NCBI GenBank assembly: GCA_900316745.1 | Contig: ONEB01000001.1 | Location: forward strand, 179,094 to 243,093 | Length of the DNA: 64,000 nucleotides | Reading direction: 5' to 3' | Origin: an uncultured Eubacteriales bacterium | GTDB lineage: Bacteria; Bacillota; Clostridia; Oscillospirales; Oscillospiraceae | Part shown: one piece after another, positions 18,430 through 28,190 of the stretch | How positions within the stretch are numbered: position 1 is the first letter of the stretch | Layout of the letters: each line of letters opens with the position of its first letter | Notes under the pieces: model-generated | Told to the model about the DNA's origin: nothing | The model's input: only the letters and a program-made list of their open reading frames with translations | Database searches by the model: none | Program-made: the position numbers and the translations under genes

Positions 18430-18909
18430 ATGGCAGTCACCATTTTGATCATCGCCGCAGCAGTCGGGATCGGGATCTTTTTCGGCGCGCGGCAGGCAAA
18501 GCAGACCAAAGCGCTCCTGGCAGACGGAAAAATGATCCGCCGCGACATGCATTTTGCCGAAAAGGGCGAGGAATTCACCGCCCGGATCGGCACGCCGCAG
18601 GATCTGCGCACCGCGCTCGAGTCCAGGCCGTTTCCGTGCAGCGTAAACGGCAGCACTCGTTCAGCCGTCACCTTTACCGGTTCAACGTTTGCCGCCCGCC
18701 TCCTCCAGACGGCTTTCGACGCCGCCTCAGGAATCGGGGTCTATCGGTTTGAATTCACGCGCTTTAAGCAGCGCAACGGCATGTATGAGGAGTCCAACGC
18801 CATGAACATGCTGATGACATCGGTGGAAAAGGCGTTTCTGCAGCTCGATCCGAACACCGGCGTGAAGCCCTATGCGCTGGATTTGAGAACCAAGCACACG
18901 ATCTTCTGA
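18430..18909 (+). CDS. Membrane-anchored protein of unknown function
   Basis: 159 residues with one N-terminal membrane helix (about 3-20, TILIIAAAVGIGIFFGARQ) and a soluble domain that looks cytoplasmic from the positive residues following the helix. It contains a single cysteine near residue 64 and no motif I can name. AAAGGAG lies upstream of ATG 18430; 17 bases separate it from the previous stop. Its place within the lipoprotein/small-membrane-protein cluster suggests a shared envelope role. Confidence 0.7.
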   Translation: MAVTILIIAAAVGIGIFFGARQAKQTKALLADGKMIRRDMHFAEKGEEFTARIGTPQDLRTALESRPFPCSVNGSTRSAVTFTGSTFAARLLQTAFDAASGIGVYRFEFTRFKQRNGMYEESNAMNMLMTSVEKAFLQLDPNTGVKPYALDLRTKHTIF

Positions 18910-18920
18910 GGAGGCACATC

Positions 18921-19112
18921 ATGGGACCTTTTCTCGCGCTCTTTGCGATCACGGCCGTCGTCATGCTCATCGTGGAATTTCTCGGCAACAAGGCCGTGGA
19001 CGGCATGGAAAACGCCGTGCGCAGCAGCATGGCGGCAAAGCGCCGCAAAACTTGCGCGCCGAGCGCGCCGACGGAGCGTCTCTCCGAGCGCTACACCCCG
19101 CGCGAGCGCTGA
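18921..19112 (+). CDS. Small membrane protein, paralogue of the 91-residue protein
   Basis: 63 residues: one membrane helix (about 3-20) then a basic tail with RRKTCAP and an arginine-rich end. Short, but supported by GAGGAG upstream of ATG 18921, an 11-base gap from the preceding gene and a terminator 18 bases downstream. The tail motif is shared with the protein at 18137. Confidence 0.6.
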   Translation: MGPFLALFAITAVVMLIVEFLGNKAVDGMENAVRSSMAAKRRKTCAPSAPTERLSERYTPRER

Positions 19113-19129
19113 AACGGCAGCGCAAAACG

Positions 19130-19171
19130 CCGGCTTTGCCCCGAATCTGTTGGGCAAAGCCGGTCGTTTTT
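19130..19171 (+). terminator. Terminator of the small envelope-protein cluster
   Basis: 12-base perfect stem (19130-19141 with 19152-19163), 10-base loop, then TCG and a T6 run. Confidence 0.9.
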
Positions 19172-19184
19172 TCTCGCATTTTGC

Positions 19185-19213
19185 TTGACGCTTCCGGCAG
19201 ATTGTACTATATT
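19185..19213 (+). promoter_or_regulatory. Promoter of the zinc-ribbon membrane protein
   Basis: TTGACG (19185-19190), 17-bp spacer, TATATT (19208-19213), 43 bases upstream of the start. Confidence 0.75.
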
Positions 19214-19255
19214 GAAAATTGTCCGTGCAGTGACACGGATGAAAGGATGAAAAGC

Positions 19256-20335
19256 ATGAAATGTAAACATTGCGGCGCAGAGATCCCGGAATGGATGGAT
19301 TTCTGCCCTGAATGCGCGAAGAGCGTAAATGATCCCGTGCCGGAGGCGGACGCTCCCGCCGGAGAAGCCGCTCCCGTCAAAGCGGAAGAGGAATTGAAGA
19401 AGGCCGCGACCGTCGAGTTCGATGACGAGGAGGAAGAGGAGCTGGTTCCGGAGGTCTACCAGTCCCCCCAGCGCCCGAAGAAAACGCGCAGGAGAAAGAA
19501 AAAACGCAGCCACGGTTTCCTGTGGTTCCTGCTGGGCGTGGTGCTCACGGCAGCCGTCGGCTGGGCGCTGCTCCACTTCGGCGTTCTCTCCACGAAAGCC
19601 GACCAGCCCATCGTCGTCTCCGCAGACTCGGCCTACACCGCGCCTGCCGACGCCATCAACGCCTACGCCAAGGGTCTGAAAGACGGCGATCTGAAAGATA
19701 TGCTCAAGACGTTTGCCGCCGAGACCTATCTCCAGCATGTGCCGACCGCGCAGAATTACACCACCAATTTCGACGGCGGCGAGGTGCTGAAGATCTGGGG
19801 CGCTTCCTCCGCGGAGCTGCAGGCAGCCGGGACCCCGCTGTCGCAGGCAGTCGCCGCCGAGAAAGTGCGCAGCTATCTGACCGACCGCATCCTGGATCAG
19901 TTCACCTATCCCCTGTATCACAACAGCGAGTACTACGGCTATGATCAGGAGACCGGGCTGTATCTCATCCTCGCGAAGAACGAGGACGATATGAACGACT
20001 TCATCTCCAAGCTTCCCGAGAACGCCCCGTTCAAGGAAGTGACGATCGGCGATGCGTTCGAGGTCAGCGACAAGCTCTCCGAGGAGGCCGCTGAGACCTA
20101 CAAGGCGCAGATGGAAGCGCAGAAGACCGCTTTCGGCGCCGACGACGTGGCGTTCTACTATCTCTCGCTCAACATCGACGGCGAGGATTACCTGCTCGGC
20201 ATGGAGCTCGTGCAGTACGACGGCAAGTGGTACAACAACGATCCGTATCTCTACGGGCTTGTTCTGAAGGACGATTACAAGAACAACTCCTACGGCGGAC
20301 TGGTTCCTGTTGCCGCGATCGACAGCTGGCAGTAA
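19256..20335 (+). CDS. Zinc-ribbon membrane protein with extracytoplasmic domain
   Basis: 359 residues from ATG 19256 (AAAGG nine bases upstream; an ATG at 19247 is too close to it). An N-terminal zinc ribbon (CKHCG and CPEC) in the cytoplasm is followed by an acidic linker, a basic run KKTRRRKKKRS just before a single membrane helix (about 85-105), and about 250 exported residues with ADAINAYAKGLKDGD, reminiscent of NTF2-like or DUF4878-like domains. The exported part has no recognisable catalytic site. Such ribbon-TM-sensor proteins are common in Firmicutes but mostly uncharacterised. Single-gene unit with its own promoter and terminator. Confidence 0.8.
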   Translation: MKCKHCGAEIPEWMDFCPECAKSVNDPVPEADAPAGEAAPVKAEEELKKAATVEFDDEEEEELVPEVYQSPQRPKKTRRRKKKRSHGFLWFLLGVVLTAAVGWALLHFGVLSTKADQPIVVSADSAYTAPADAINAYAKGLKDGDLKDMLKTFAAETYLQHVPTAQNYTTNFDGGEVLKIWGASSAELQAAGTPLSQAVAAEKVRSYLTDRILDQFTYPLYHNSEYYGYDQETGLYLILAKNEDDMNDFISKLPENAPFKEVTIGDAFEVSDKLSEEAAETYKAQMEAQKTAFGADDVAFYYLSLNIDGEDYLLGMELVQYDGKWYNNDPYLYGLVLKDDYKNNSYGGLVPVAAIDSWQ

Positions 20336-20348
20336 GCGCAAAAAATGT

Positions 20349-20380
20349 ACACCCCTCCGGATGCTCCGGAGGGGTGTTTT
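20349..20380 (+). terminator. Terminator after the zinc-ribbon gene
   Basis: 13-base perfect stem (20349-20361 with 20365-20377), TGC loop, then T-run. It lies between convergent genes and can serve both. Confidence 0.9.
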
Positions 20381-20417
20381 GCACAGATAGAGTTTACATA
20401 ATGTTGTTTACATGATT

Positions 20418-21311
20418 TTAGCCAAGCAGCAGCTTCGCGCTCAGCTCCGGGTTGTTGGTGCCGTCATACTCAGCGGCGCACCTGCCCGCGCGCAGGGCGC
20501 AGAGCACCGTCTCGCGCAGGTCGCGGTCATGCAGATACGCCCAGACGAGCGCGGCCATGACGGCGTCGCCTCCGCCGGTGGTGTTCACAAGGCGCGTCGG
20601 GAGGCAAGGCAGCATCACGCGCTCTGTGCCCTCCCCCGCCAGGATGCCCATGCTTCCCATGCTGAGAAACACGCGGCGCACGCCCTGCTCCAAAAGCGCC
20701 GAGACGATCTGCTCAGGCTCGCTCTCGCCGGTGAGATTGGCGCCCTCGGTGATGTTGGGCTTGAACGTATGAATGCGGCGGAGCATCCCGCGCAGGCGTT
20801 CCGCTTTTGTGACGGAGACCGGATCGACGAAGAGCGGCGGGGTGACATGCTCACCGATCCACTGCAGCGTCTCCGCCGGGAGATTGCCCTCCGCGACAAC
20901 GACTGCCGCACCGTTGATAACATCGAGATGCTCTGACAGATAATCCGGCGTGATGCGGGCGGAGCTGTCCGTGTCGTTCAGCCCGAGCTGCATTTCCCCG
21001 CGCTCATCCGTGATATAGAGATAGGACGAGGTAAACACGCCCGGGATCGTCTGCGCGCAGGAGAGGTCCATGCCCAGCCGCGCGCAGCTGTCACGCAGCG
21101 CGGCGCCGTTGGGATCGTCTCCGAAGACGGTCACGAAGCGCACATCCTCCCCCAGCAGGCACAGATCATGCGCAATGTTGCGCCCCACACCGCCGGGCGT
21201 GAGCCGCACCGTGCCGGGATTGGAGTCCCGGAAGATCAGCTTTTTCTGCGGTCTGCCGCAGATGTCCATGTTCACCGCGCCGATCACGACGACATAACGA
21301 TTGTGTTTCAT
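20418..21311 (-). CDS. PfkB-family carbohydrate kinase, pseudouridine kinase-like
   Basis: 297 residues of the ribokinase/PfkB fold. The N-terminus VIGAVNMDICG, the DSNPG segment and GGVGRNIAHDL are characteristic of pseudouridine kinases (PsuK), which phosphorylate pseudouridine for breakdown by PsuG. The C-terminal catalytic motif is TTGGGDA, where most members have TGAGDA; the base Asp is kept. No psuG or transporter lies nearby, so the substrate is inferred from sequence only. It follows glgP after about 50 bases containing a hairpin. Confidence 0.8.
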   Translation of the reverse strand: MKHNRYVVVIGAVNMDICGRPQKKLIFRDSNPGTVRLTPGGVGRNIAHDLCLLGEDVRFVTVFGDDPNGAALRDSCARLGMDLSCAQTIPGVFTSSYLYITDERGEMQLGLNDTDSSARITPDYLSEHLDVINGAAVVVAEGNLPAETLQWIGEHVTPPLFVDPVSVTKAERLRGMLRRIHTFKPNITEGANLTGESEPEQIVSALLEQGVRRVFLSMGSMGILAGEGTERVMLPCLPTRLVNTTGGGDAVMAALVWAYLHDRDLRETVLCALRAGRCAAEYDGTNNPELSAKLLLG

Positions 21312-21330
21312 TTTTCGCCTCTAAAGATTT

Positions 21331-21353
21331 CCCTGCGGCGTTTTGCCGCAGGG
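21331..21353. terminator. Hairpin between glgP and the PfkB kinase
   Basis: A 9-base stem (21331-21339 with 21345-21353). The T-rich run follows on the plus strand only, so on the transcribed minus strand it may attenuate rather than end transcription. Confidence 0.45.
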
Positions 21354-21362
21354 AGAAGTTTT

Positions 21363-23771
21363 TTATTTAACGTTCCAGATATTTTTCGCATACTCGAGAA
21401 TCGCGCGGTCGGCGGCGAAGAAGCCGCTCTCGGCCGTGTTCACAAGAGACATGCGTCCGCGCTCCACAGGATCGGAGATGATGGAGTACATGCGGTCATG
21501 GCAGTTTACATAACTTTCGAAGTCCGCGAGCAGCATGTACGGGTCGCCGCCGTACATCAGGCCGCCGGTGAGGTCGGAATAGCTCTCGCCGTCGGAAAAA
21601 CCGGTGTTCAGGCGATCCAGCACGCGGTGCAGGCGGAAGCTCGACTGCACATAGTTCATCGGCTGATAGCCGCTCGCTTTCAGCGCATTGACTTCCTCGG
21701 TGCGCAGGCCGAAGAGGAACATGTTGCGGTCGCCCAGGCGCTCAAACATCTCGACGTTTGCGCCGTCGAGCGTGCCGATCGTGACGGCGCCGTTCATCAT
21801 CATCTTCATGTTGCCGGTGCCGGAGGCCTCCTTGCCGGCGGTGGAGATCTGCTCGGAGACCTGCACGGCGGGCATCAGAACCTCGGCGACGGAGACGCGG
21901 TAATTCTCCACGAAGTGCACCTGGAGTCTGCCCTTGCAGACGGGATCGTTGTTGACGTCGTTTGCCAGCGAGCAGAGCATCTGGATGATGCGCTTTGCGG
22001 TGACATAGCCCGCCGCGGCCTTGGCGCCGAAGAGGAACGTGCGCGGCTTAAACTCCATGTTCGGATCATCGTGCAGGCGCTGCTGCAGGTGGATGATGAG
22101 CATGGCGCACAGAAGCTGGCGCTTATACTCGTGCAGACGCTTGACCTGCACATCGAGGATCGCGTCGGTGTTGAGCGTGAAATCGGAGGTTTTGGAGAGG
22201 TATCTGGCGAGGCGCTGCTTGTTCTCCTGCTTGATCGCCTCGACGCGCGCCTGCACGACGCTGTCGGTGGCAAAGTCTTTCAGGCGGTCCATCTCCTCCG
22301 GGTGCAGGAGATAGTTGTCGCTGCCGAGCAGATCACACACGAGGCTGTGCAGACCGGGGTTGATCTGCGCGAGCCAGCGACGGTGGTCGATGCCGTTCGT
22401 GACATAGGTGAAGCGGCTCGGATTTAAGCTGCACACATCGCGGAAGAGGTCGTTTTTCAGGATCTCGCCGTGGAGCTTGGACACGCCGTTGACGATCTTG
22501 CACGCGGCGAGGCAGAGGTTTGCCATGTGCACCTTGCCGCCCGTGATGATGAGGCTGCCGCCCACGCGGTAGTCATCGCCGAACTTCTCGCGCAGGTAGT
22601 CGCACCAGCGGCGGTTGATCTCGCAGATGATCTCCCAGATACGGGGCATCTGGCTCTGTACCAGACCCTGCGGCCAGGTCTCGAGTGCCTCGGACATGAC
22701 GGTGTGGTTCGTGTAGTTGAAGCAGTCTTTCACGATCTGCCACGCCTCGTCCCATTCCAGACGATCCTCATCCATGAAGATGCGCATGAGCTCGGGGATC
22801 ATGAGCGTCGGGTGCGTGTCGTTGATCTGGATGGAGTGGTGCTCGGCGAAGTTCTTCACGGTGCCGAAGTTGGCGCGGTGCTCGCGGACGATGCTCTGCG
22901 CGGTGGCGGACACGAAGAAATACTGCTGGCGGATGCGCAGGGTCTTGCCTTCGATATGGTCATCGGCGGGATAGAGCACCTTCGTGATGACCTCGGCCAT
23001 GGTGCGGTTTTCCATGCTCTTGACATAGTTGCCGGTGGAGAAGAGATACATATCCAGATCGTTCGTGCTGTGCGCCTCCCAGAGGCGGAGCTTATTGATG
23101 CGGGAATTGCCGAAGCCCGCGATGAGCATATCGCGCGGCACGGCGAGCACGCTCTCATAGCCCTTCAGCTCACCGTGGAAGTGGCCGTACTCGTCCCAGT
23201 GCGGCTCGACGCGGCCGCCGAAGCGCACCTCGACGGTGTCCTCATAACGGGGCACGAGCCAGCTCTCGGCGGCGCTGCGCCAGTTATCCGCGACCTCGAC
23301 CTGTCTGCCGTTTTCGATCTTCTGGCGGAACATGCCGAGCTCATAGCACAGGCTGTAACCGGAGGCGGGGATGTCCTGCGTCGCCATGGAATCGAGATAG
23401 CACGCGGCGAGACGGCCCAGGCCGCCGTTGCCGAGACCGGCGTCGGGCTCGGTCTCAAAAATATCCGAAGCGCTGCGTCCCATATCCTCGAGCGCGCCGG
23501 AAAGCGCGTCGGCAATGCCGAGGTTAAAGGCATTCTTCATCAGCGAACGTCCCATGAGAAACTCCATGGACAGATAGTGCACCTCGCGCTCAGGAGGCGT
23601 CGTGGCGTCAAACGTGAGCACGCGGGACATGATCTCGCGGATCACGATGGCGCTCGCCTGAAACACCTGCGCGTCTGTTGCAATATCCGCTGTAACGCCG
23701 AAGCGCGCACAAAGCTTGTCTTCGATCGCGCTGCGCAGCTCGTCACGGGAGATTTCGTTGGTAATACTCAT
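21363..23771 (-). CDS. glgP: Glycogen/starch/alpha-glucan phosphorylase
   Basis: 802 residues from ATG 23771; a TTG 33 bases upstream has no ribosome site, while AAAGGA precedes the ATG. It releases glucose-1-phosphate from glycogen using pyridoxal phosphate. The family PLP signature EASGTGNMKMMMNGA is present near residue 650, and the N-terminus carries EFLMGRSL and GLGNGGLGRLAACYLDS. Downstream of glgD and glgC, forming a synthesis/breakdown cluster without glgA or glgB in the window. Confidence 0.96.
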   Translation of the reverse strand: MSITNEISRDELRSAIEDKLCARFGVTADIATDAQVFQASAIVIREIMSRVLTFDATTPPEREVHYLSMEFLMGRSLMKNAFNLGIADALSGALEDMGRSASDIFETEPDAGLGNGGLGRLAACYLDSMATQDIPASGYSLCYELGMFRQKIENGRQVEVADNWRSAAESWLVPRYEDTVEVRFGGRVEPHWDEYGHFHGELKGYESVLAVPRDMLIAGFGNSRINKLRLWEAHSTNDLDMYLFSTGNYVKSMENRTMAEVITKVLYPADDHIEGKTLRIRQQYFFVSATAQSIVREHRANFGTVKNFAEHHSIQINDTHPTLMIPELMRIFMDEDRLEWDEAWQIVKDCFNYTNHTVMSEALETWPQGLVQSQMPRIWEIICEINRRWCDYLREKFGDDYRVGGSLIITGGKVHMANLCLAACKIVNGVSKLHGEILKNDLFRDVCSLNPSRFTYVTNGIDHRRWLAQINPGLHSLVCDLLGSDNYLLHPEEMDRLKDFATDSVVQARVEAIKQENKQRLARYLSKTSDFTLNTDAILDVQVKRLHEYKRQLLCAMLIIHLQQRLHDDPNMEFKPRTFLFGAKAAAGYVTAKRIIQMLCSLANDVNNDPVCKGRLQVHFVENYRVSVAEVLMPAVQVSEQISTAGKEASGTGNMKMMMNGAVTIGTLDGANVEMFERLGDRNMFLFGLRTEEVNALKASGYQPMNYVQSSFRLHRVLDRLNTGFSDGESYSDLTGGLMYGGDPYMLLADFESYVNCHDRMYSIISDPVERGRMSLVNTAESGFFAADRAILEYAKNIWNVK

Positions 23772-23874
23772 AGATTCTTTTCGTCCTTTCCATACGGGGT
23801 CCAATTGATAAACGATATATCAAGAACAGTGCCGTGTCTGCATGGGCACTGATGCATGCCGTTTTAAGGGCAAA

Positions 23875-23906
23875 TGTCATCCCACGCTGTCAAACGTGGG
23901 ATGACA
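23875..23906 (-). terminator. Hairpin between glgD and glgP
   Basis: A perfect 12-base stem (23875-23886 with 23895-23906), 8-base loop, followed on the minus strand by TTTGCCCTT. It may partly end the glgCD transcript ahead of glgP. Confidence 0.6.
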
Positions 23907-23932
23907 CCGCTTGTTTCTGTTTTTTGCCGGGA

Positions 23933-25036
23933 TCAGAGCTTGCTTCTCTTGGGGATCACGAGCGGGAGCTTCTCGCTGCCCGCGAGCAGTTCATGCTCGG
24001 AGACGGTGACGTCCTTGTCCGCGATGATGTATTTCATCGTCGCGTCGGATGCGACCGTCGTATCCTGCATCAGAATGCAGTTTTCCACCACCGCGCCGGG
24101 CGCAACGCGCACGCCGCGGAAGAGGATGCTGTTTTTGACGCTGCCTTCGATGTAGCAGCCATCGGCGATGAGGCTGTTTTCCACGCGCGCCTGCTCGCCG
24201 TAATAGGTGCTCACGTCGGAGCGCTCTTTCGTGCGGACCGGGCGGTCAGCCGGGAAGAGATCGCCGCGCGGGCCGGGCTTGAGCATGGCCATGCTGGCGC
24301 TGTAATAGTCGGCAACGGAGTCGATGCGCTTCAGGAAGCCCTCGTGCTGAAAGAGGTCGATCTTCCCGCCGTCGGCAAGGTAGGCCGCAAGGCAGTCGGT
24401 GTGGAAGTGGAAGCGGTTGGCCGCTTCGCAGCGATCCAGCAGCTGAAGCAGCACATCCTTGCGCGCGATATAGATCTCGGAGGCCGCTTCGCCCGCGCCG
24501 TGTCCGACCTGGCGGAACAGGAGCTGTTTGGCCAGACCGTCCTCTCCCGCGACGAAGCGATAGTGCTCCACGTCGGGATCGCAGCTCGTGGTCACGGCGG
24601 TGATGCCGCAGCCGGAGCGCAGATGCTGGCGGATCGCAGCGGTGAGATCGAGGTTGCAGAGCACATCGGCGGGATAGAGCACGATGTGATCCTGCGGGAT
24701 ATCGCGCAGATACCCCATGACGGCGTTGAGCGCCTCGGCGGTGCCGGCATAGTCGCCGCCGCGGTTGTCGCCGAAGGGCGGCAGCAGACGCATGCCGCCG
24801 CGGCGGCGGGAGATATCCCACGCCTTGCCGCCTGCCACATGGTCAAGCAGAGACTGGAAATCGCGCTGCATGATAACGCCGACGTCGCGCACGCCCGCGT
24901 TGGAGAGGCAGGACAGCGCAAAGTCAATCAGGCGGTAGCGCCCGGCAAACGGCAGCGACGCGTTCGTGCGGGTGCGGGTCAGCTCGCCCAGGGCGGCGGA
25001 GCTGTGATAGGCATAGACGATACCATGGACATCCAT
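23933..25036 (-). CDS. glgD: Glucose-1-phosphate adenylyltransferase-like subunit GlgD
   Basis: 367 residues, shorter than GlgC. Nucleotidyltransferase-like N-terminal domain plus left-handed beta-helix C-terminus with hexapeptide pattern (for example VENSLIADGCYIEGSVKNS). The GlgC catalytic start GGxGxRL is replaced by HSSAALGEL, as in GlgD, which is inactive alone and modulates GlgC. Its start overlaps the glgC stop by one base, so expression is coupled. Confidence 0.93.
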   Translation of the reverse strand: MDVHGIVYAYHSSAALGELTRTRTNASLPFAGRYRLIDFALSCLSNAGVRDVGVIMQRDFQSLLDHVAGGKAWDISRRRGGMRLLPPFGDNRGGDYAGTAEALNAVMGYLRDIPQDHIVLYPADVLCNLDLTAAIRQHLRSGCGITAVTTSCDPDVEHYRFVAGEDGLAKQLLFRQVGHGAGEAASEIYIARKDVLLQLLDRCEAANRFHFHTDCLAAYLADGGKIDLFQHEGFLKRIDSVADYYSASMAMLKPGPRGDLFPADRPVRTKERSDVSTYYGEQARVENSLIADGCYIEGSVKNSILFRGVRVAPGAVVENCILMQDTTVASDATMKYIIADKDVTVSEHELLAGSEKLPLVIPKRSKL

Positions 25037-26244
25037 TATGACTGCACCTCCGAACTCTCATAGATCATGGCACTCGGCGGCACGGCAACGCCCGCGCCGA
25101 CACGGACCTCGGGGCCGATCGTGGCGACGCCCCAGCCTTCACTGCCGTCGGGCTCGGCGCCGACATGCGCGCCCGCGCCGATATGGGCGTTCTCGCCCAC
25201 GATGGCATACTCCACGACCGCGCCCGGCTCGATGACCGCGCCCGGCATGATCACGCTGTACAGCACCTTCGCGCCCGCGCCGACCTTGACGGAGTGGGAC
25301 AGGACGGAGTTTTCAACCTTGCCGTCCACATCGCAGCCCTCGGTGACGATGGAGTGGATGATGCGGCCGCTCTCGCCGACATAGTGCGGCGGACGGATCG
25401 GGCTGCGCGCCCGGATCGGCCACTGGGGATCGAAGAGGTTCAGGCTCGTGGTGGAGAGCATATCCATGTTCGCGTCCCAGAGGCTGGTGATCGTGCCGAC
25501 GTCGCGCCAGTAGCCCTCAAACCGATAGGGCAGCAGCTTCTCGCCGGCGGCGAGCATCTTGGGGATGATGTTTTTGCCGAAGTCCTTGCTGGAGTTCGGG
25601 TCGTTCTCATCCTCGATGAGCGCCTGGCGCAGCTTTTTCCAGTCGAAGATGTAGATGCCCATGGAGGCGAGGTCGCTCTTCGGGTGGGCGGGCTTTTCTT
25701 CAAACTCGTTGATAAAGCCGTCCTCGCCGACGTTCATGATGCCGAAGCGGGTGGCCTCTTCCATGGAGACCTGAATGACCGCGATGGTGCACGCGGCTTC
25801 CGCCTCACGGTGCTTGCGGAGCATATCGGCATAGTCCATCTTATAGACATGGTCGCCCGAGAGGATGAGGACGTGATCGGGATCATACATCTCGATGAAA
25901 TCAATGTTCTGATAAATGGCGTTCGCCGTGCCGGAGAACCAGGAGCCGCGCTCCCCGGCGCTCTGATAGGGCGGCAGAATGTAGACGCCGCCGTCCGTAG
26001 TGTCGAGATCCCAGGGCTGTCCGCTGCCCACATAGCGGTTGAGCTGCAGGGGCTGATACTGCGTCAGGACGCCGACGGTATCAATGCCGGAGTTGGCGCA
26101 GTTCGACAGGGGAAAGTCGATGATACGGTACTTGCCGCCGAAAGGCATGCCGGGCTTTGCGACCTTCGCCGTGAGTGCATAAAGACGCGAGCCCTGTCCG
26201 CCGGCCAGCAGCATGGCAATACAGGTTTTCTTCAGAATGACCAC
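25036..26244 (-). CDS. glgC: Glucose-1-phosphate adenylyltransferase GlgC
   Basis: About 400 residues. It makes ADP-glucose for glycogen synthesis. The pyrophosphorylase motif [14 protein letters not shown], the substrate loop [11 protein letters not shown] and the C-terminal beta-helix are present. The start is unclear: the only ribosome site, AAGGAG at 26249-26244, overlaps the GTG at 26244. A CTG at 26235 is 8 bases downstream of it and gives the N-terminus (M)[12 protein letters not shown], the usual one for the family. A CTG start is therefore likely; ATT 26238 is another option. First gene of glgC-glgD-glgP. Confidence 0.94.
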   Translation of the reverse strand: MVILKKTCIAMLLAGGQGSRLYALTAKVAKPGMPFGGKYRIIDFPLSNCANSGIDTVGVLTQYQPLQLNRYVGSGQPWDLDTTDGGVYILPPYQSAGERGSWFSGTANAIYQNIDFIEMYDPDHVLILSGDHVYKMDYADMLRKHREAEAACTIAVIQVSMEEATRFGIMNVGEDGFINEFEEKPAHPKSDLASMGIYIFDWKKLRQALIEDENDPNSSKDFGKNIIPKMLAAGEKLLPYRFEGYWRDVGTITSLWDANMDMLSTTSLNLFDPQWPIRARSPIRPPHYVGESGRIIHSIVTEGCDVDGKVENSVLSHSVKVGAGAKVLYSVIMPGAVIEPGAVVEYAIVGENAHIGAGAHVGAEPDGSEGWGVATIGPEVRVGAGVAVPPSAMIYESSEVQS

Positions 26245-26331
26245 TCCTTCCCGACCGCACGGATCGCGCGATCGTTTTATTTCTCTTTTCTCTGTTTTTT
26301 TAGCGGGAGGACCGTTCCCGCAGCGGGTACG

Positions 26332-26925
26332 TTATTTCTGGTTATAACGCGTCATGGCAGCGTCGGCGCCCTCGCTGATATAACAGATGCAGGCGTCGGC
26401 TGCGCGCAGGGCCGCCTCCTCCATGAGCGCGGCGTCCTCGTTTTTGAACGTGCCGAGCACCCAGTCTGCCATGTCGTAGTCCGGGTGCGGCGGAGCTCCC
26501 ACGCCCAGACGCACGCGCGGAAAGGCGTCCGTGCCGAGGTGGGAGATGATGTTCTTCAGCCCGTTCTGACCGCCCGCGGAGCCCTTTTTGCGCACGCGCA
26601 GGCGCCCGACGGGCAGGTGCACCTCATCCGAGACGACGAGCACGCGCTCCGGCGGGATCTTATAGAACTTCGCCGCCGCGCCGACGGCCTCGCCGGAGAG
26701 GTTCATGTAGGTCTGCGGCTTCATGAGCATGACCTCATGCCCCGCGATCTCGCAGCGCGCGGTGAGCGCGCGAAACCGCAGCCGGTCGATGCGCACGCCG
26801 AGCTTCTGGCTCAGAGCGTCGCCCGCCATATAGCCCGCGTTGTGGCGCGTGCCGTGGTAGCGCAGGCCGGGATTGCCGAGGAACACGAGCAGCCACTCCA
26901 CGCCGCCGCTTCGCTTCAGCAGCAT
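26332..26925 (-). CDS. pth: Peptidyl-tRNA hydrolase
   Basis: 197 residues. Cleaves peptidyl-tRNA released from stalled ribosomes. Family motifs FLGNPGLRYHGTRHNAGY with the catalytic His, and SDEVHLPVGRLRVRKKGSAGGQNGLK, are present. Most Pth proteins start within a few residues of GLGNPG, so the first eight residues from ATG 26925 may not be translated; a GTG at 26901 is an alternative. It starts three bases after prs. Confidence 0.94.
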   Translation of the reverse strand: MLLKRSGGVEWLLVFLGNPGLRYHGTRHNAGYMAGDALSQKLGVRIDRLRFRALTARCEIAGHEVMLMKPQTYMNLSGEAVGAAAKFYKIPPERVLVVSDEVHLPVGRLRVRKKGSAGGQNGLKNIISHLGTDAFPRVRLGVGAPPHPDYDMADWVLGTFKNEDAALMEEAALRAADACICYISEGADAAMTRYNQK

Positions 26926-26928
26926 GGC

Positions 26929-27891
<963 letters not shown>

Positions 27892-27959
27892 CTTTCGTGT
27901 ACCTCTCAGTTTTCTTTATAAAGCGATAGATTTGCATACCTGTCGCATGATACAGATTC

Positions 27960-27988
27960 ATTATAACAGCAAATTGTCCGGATGGAAA
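27960..27988 (-). promoter_or_regulatory. Probable promoter of prs-pth
   Basis: Minus-strand TATAAT (27965-27960) is clear; the -35 at 17 bp is a poor TTTCCA (27988-27983). About 70 bases upstream of the prs start. Confidence 0.45.
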
Positions 27989-28105
27989 GAGAAACCGCGC
28001 GATTCGAATCCAAATTTTTTCCCGTTTTCCGCGCAGCTTTTGTCAAATTGATGAATTTTCGGGTACTTTGTTGTGTAAAATGACGGCTGCTTTCTCGCTT
28101 CGGCA

Positions 28106-28134
28106 TTGACATCACAGAGGGATTTCGTTATAAT
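28106..28134 (+). promoter_or_regulatory. Promoter of prfB
   Basis: TTGACA (28106-28111), 17-bp spacer, TATAAT (28129-28134). Transcription should begin near 28141, which rules out the GTG at 28152 as a leadered start. Confidence 0.9.
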
Positions 28135-28190
28135 CTATACTGTATTATTTTGTGCATATCAAAATCTTAGCTGAAAGTAGTGAACGTATT

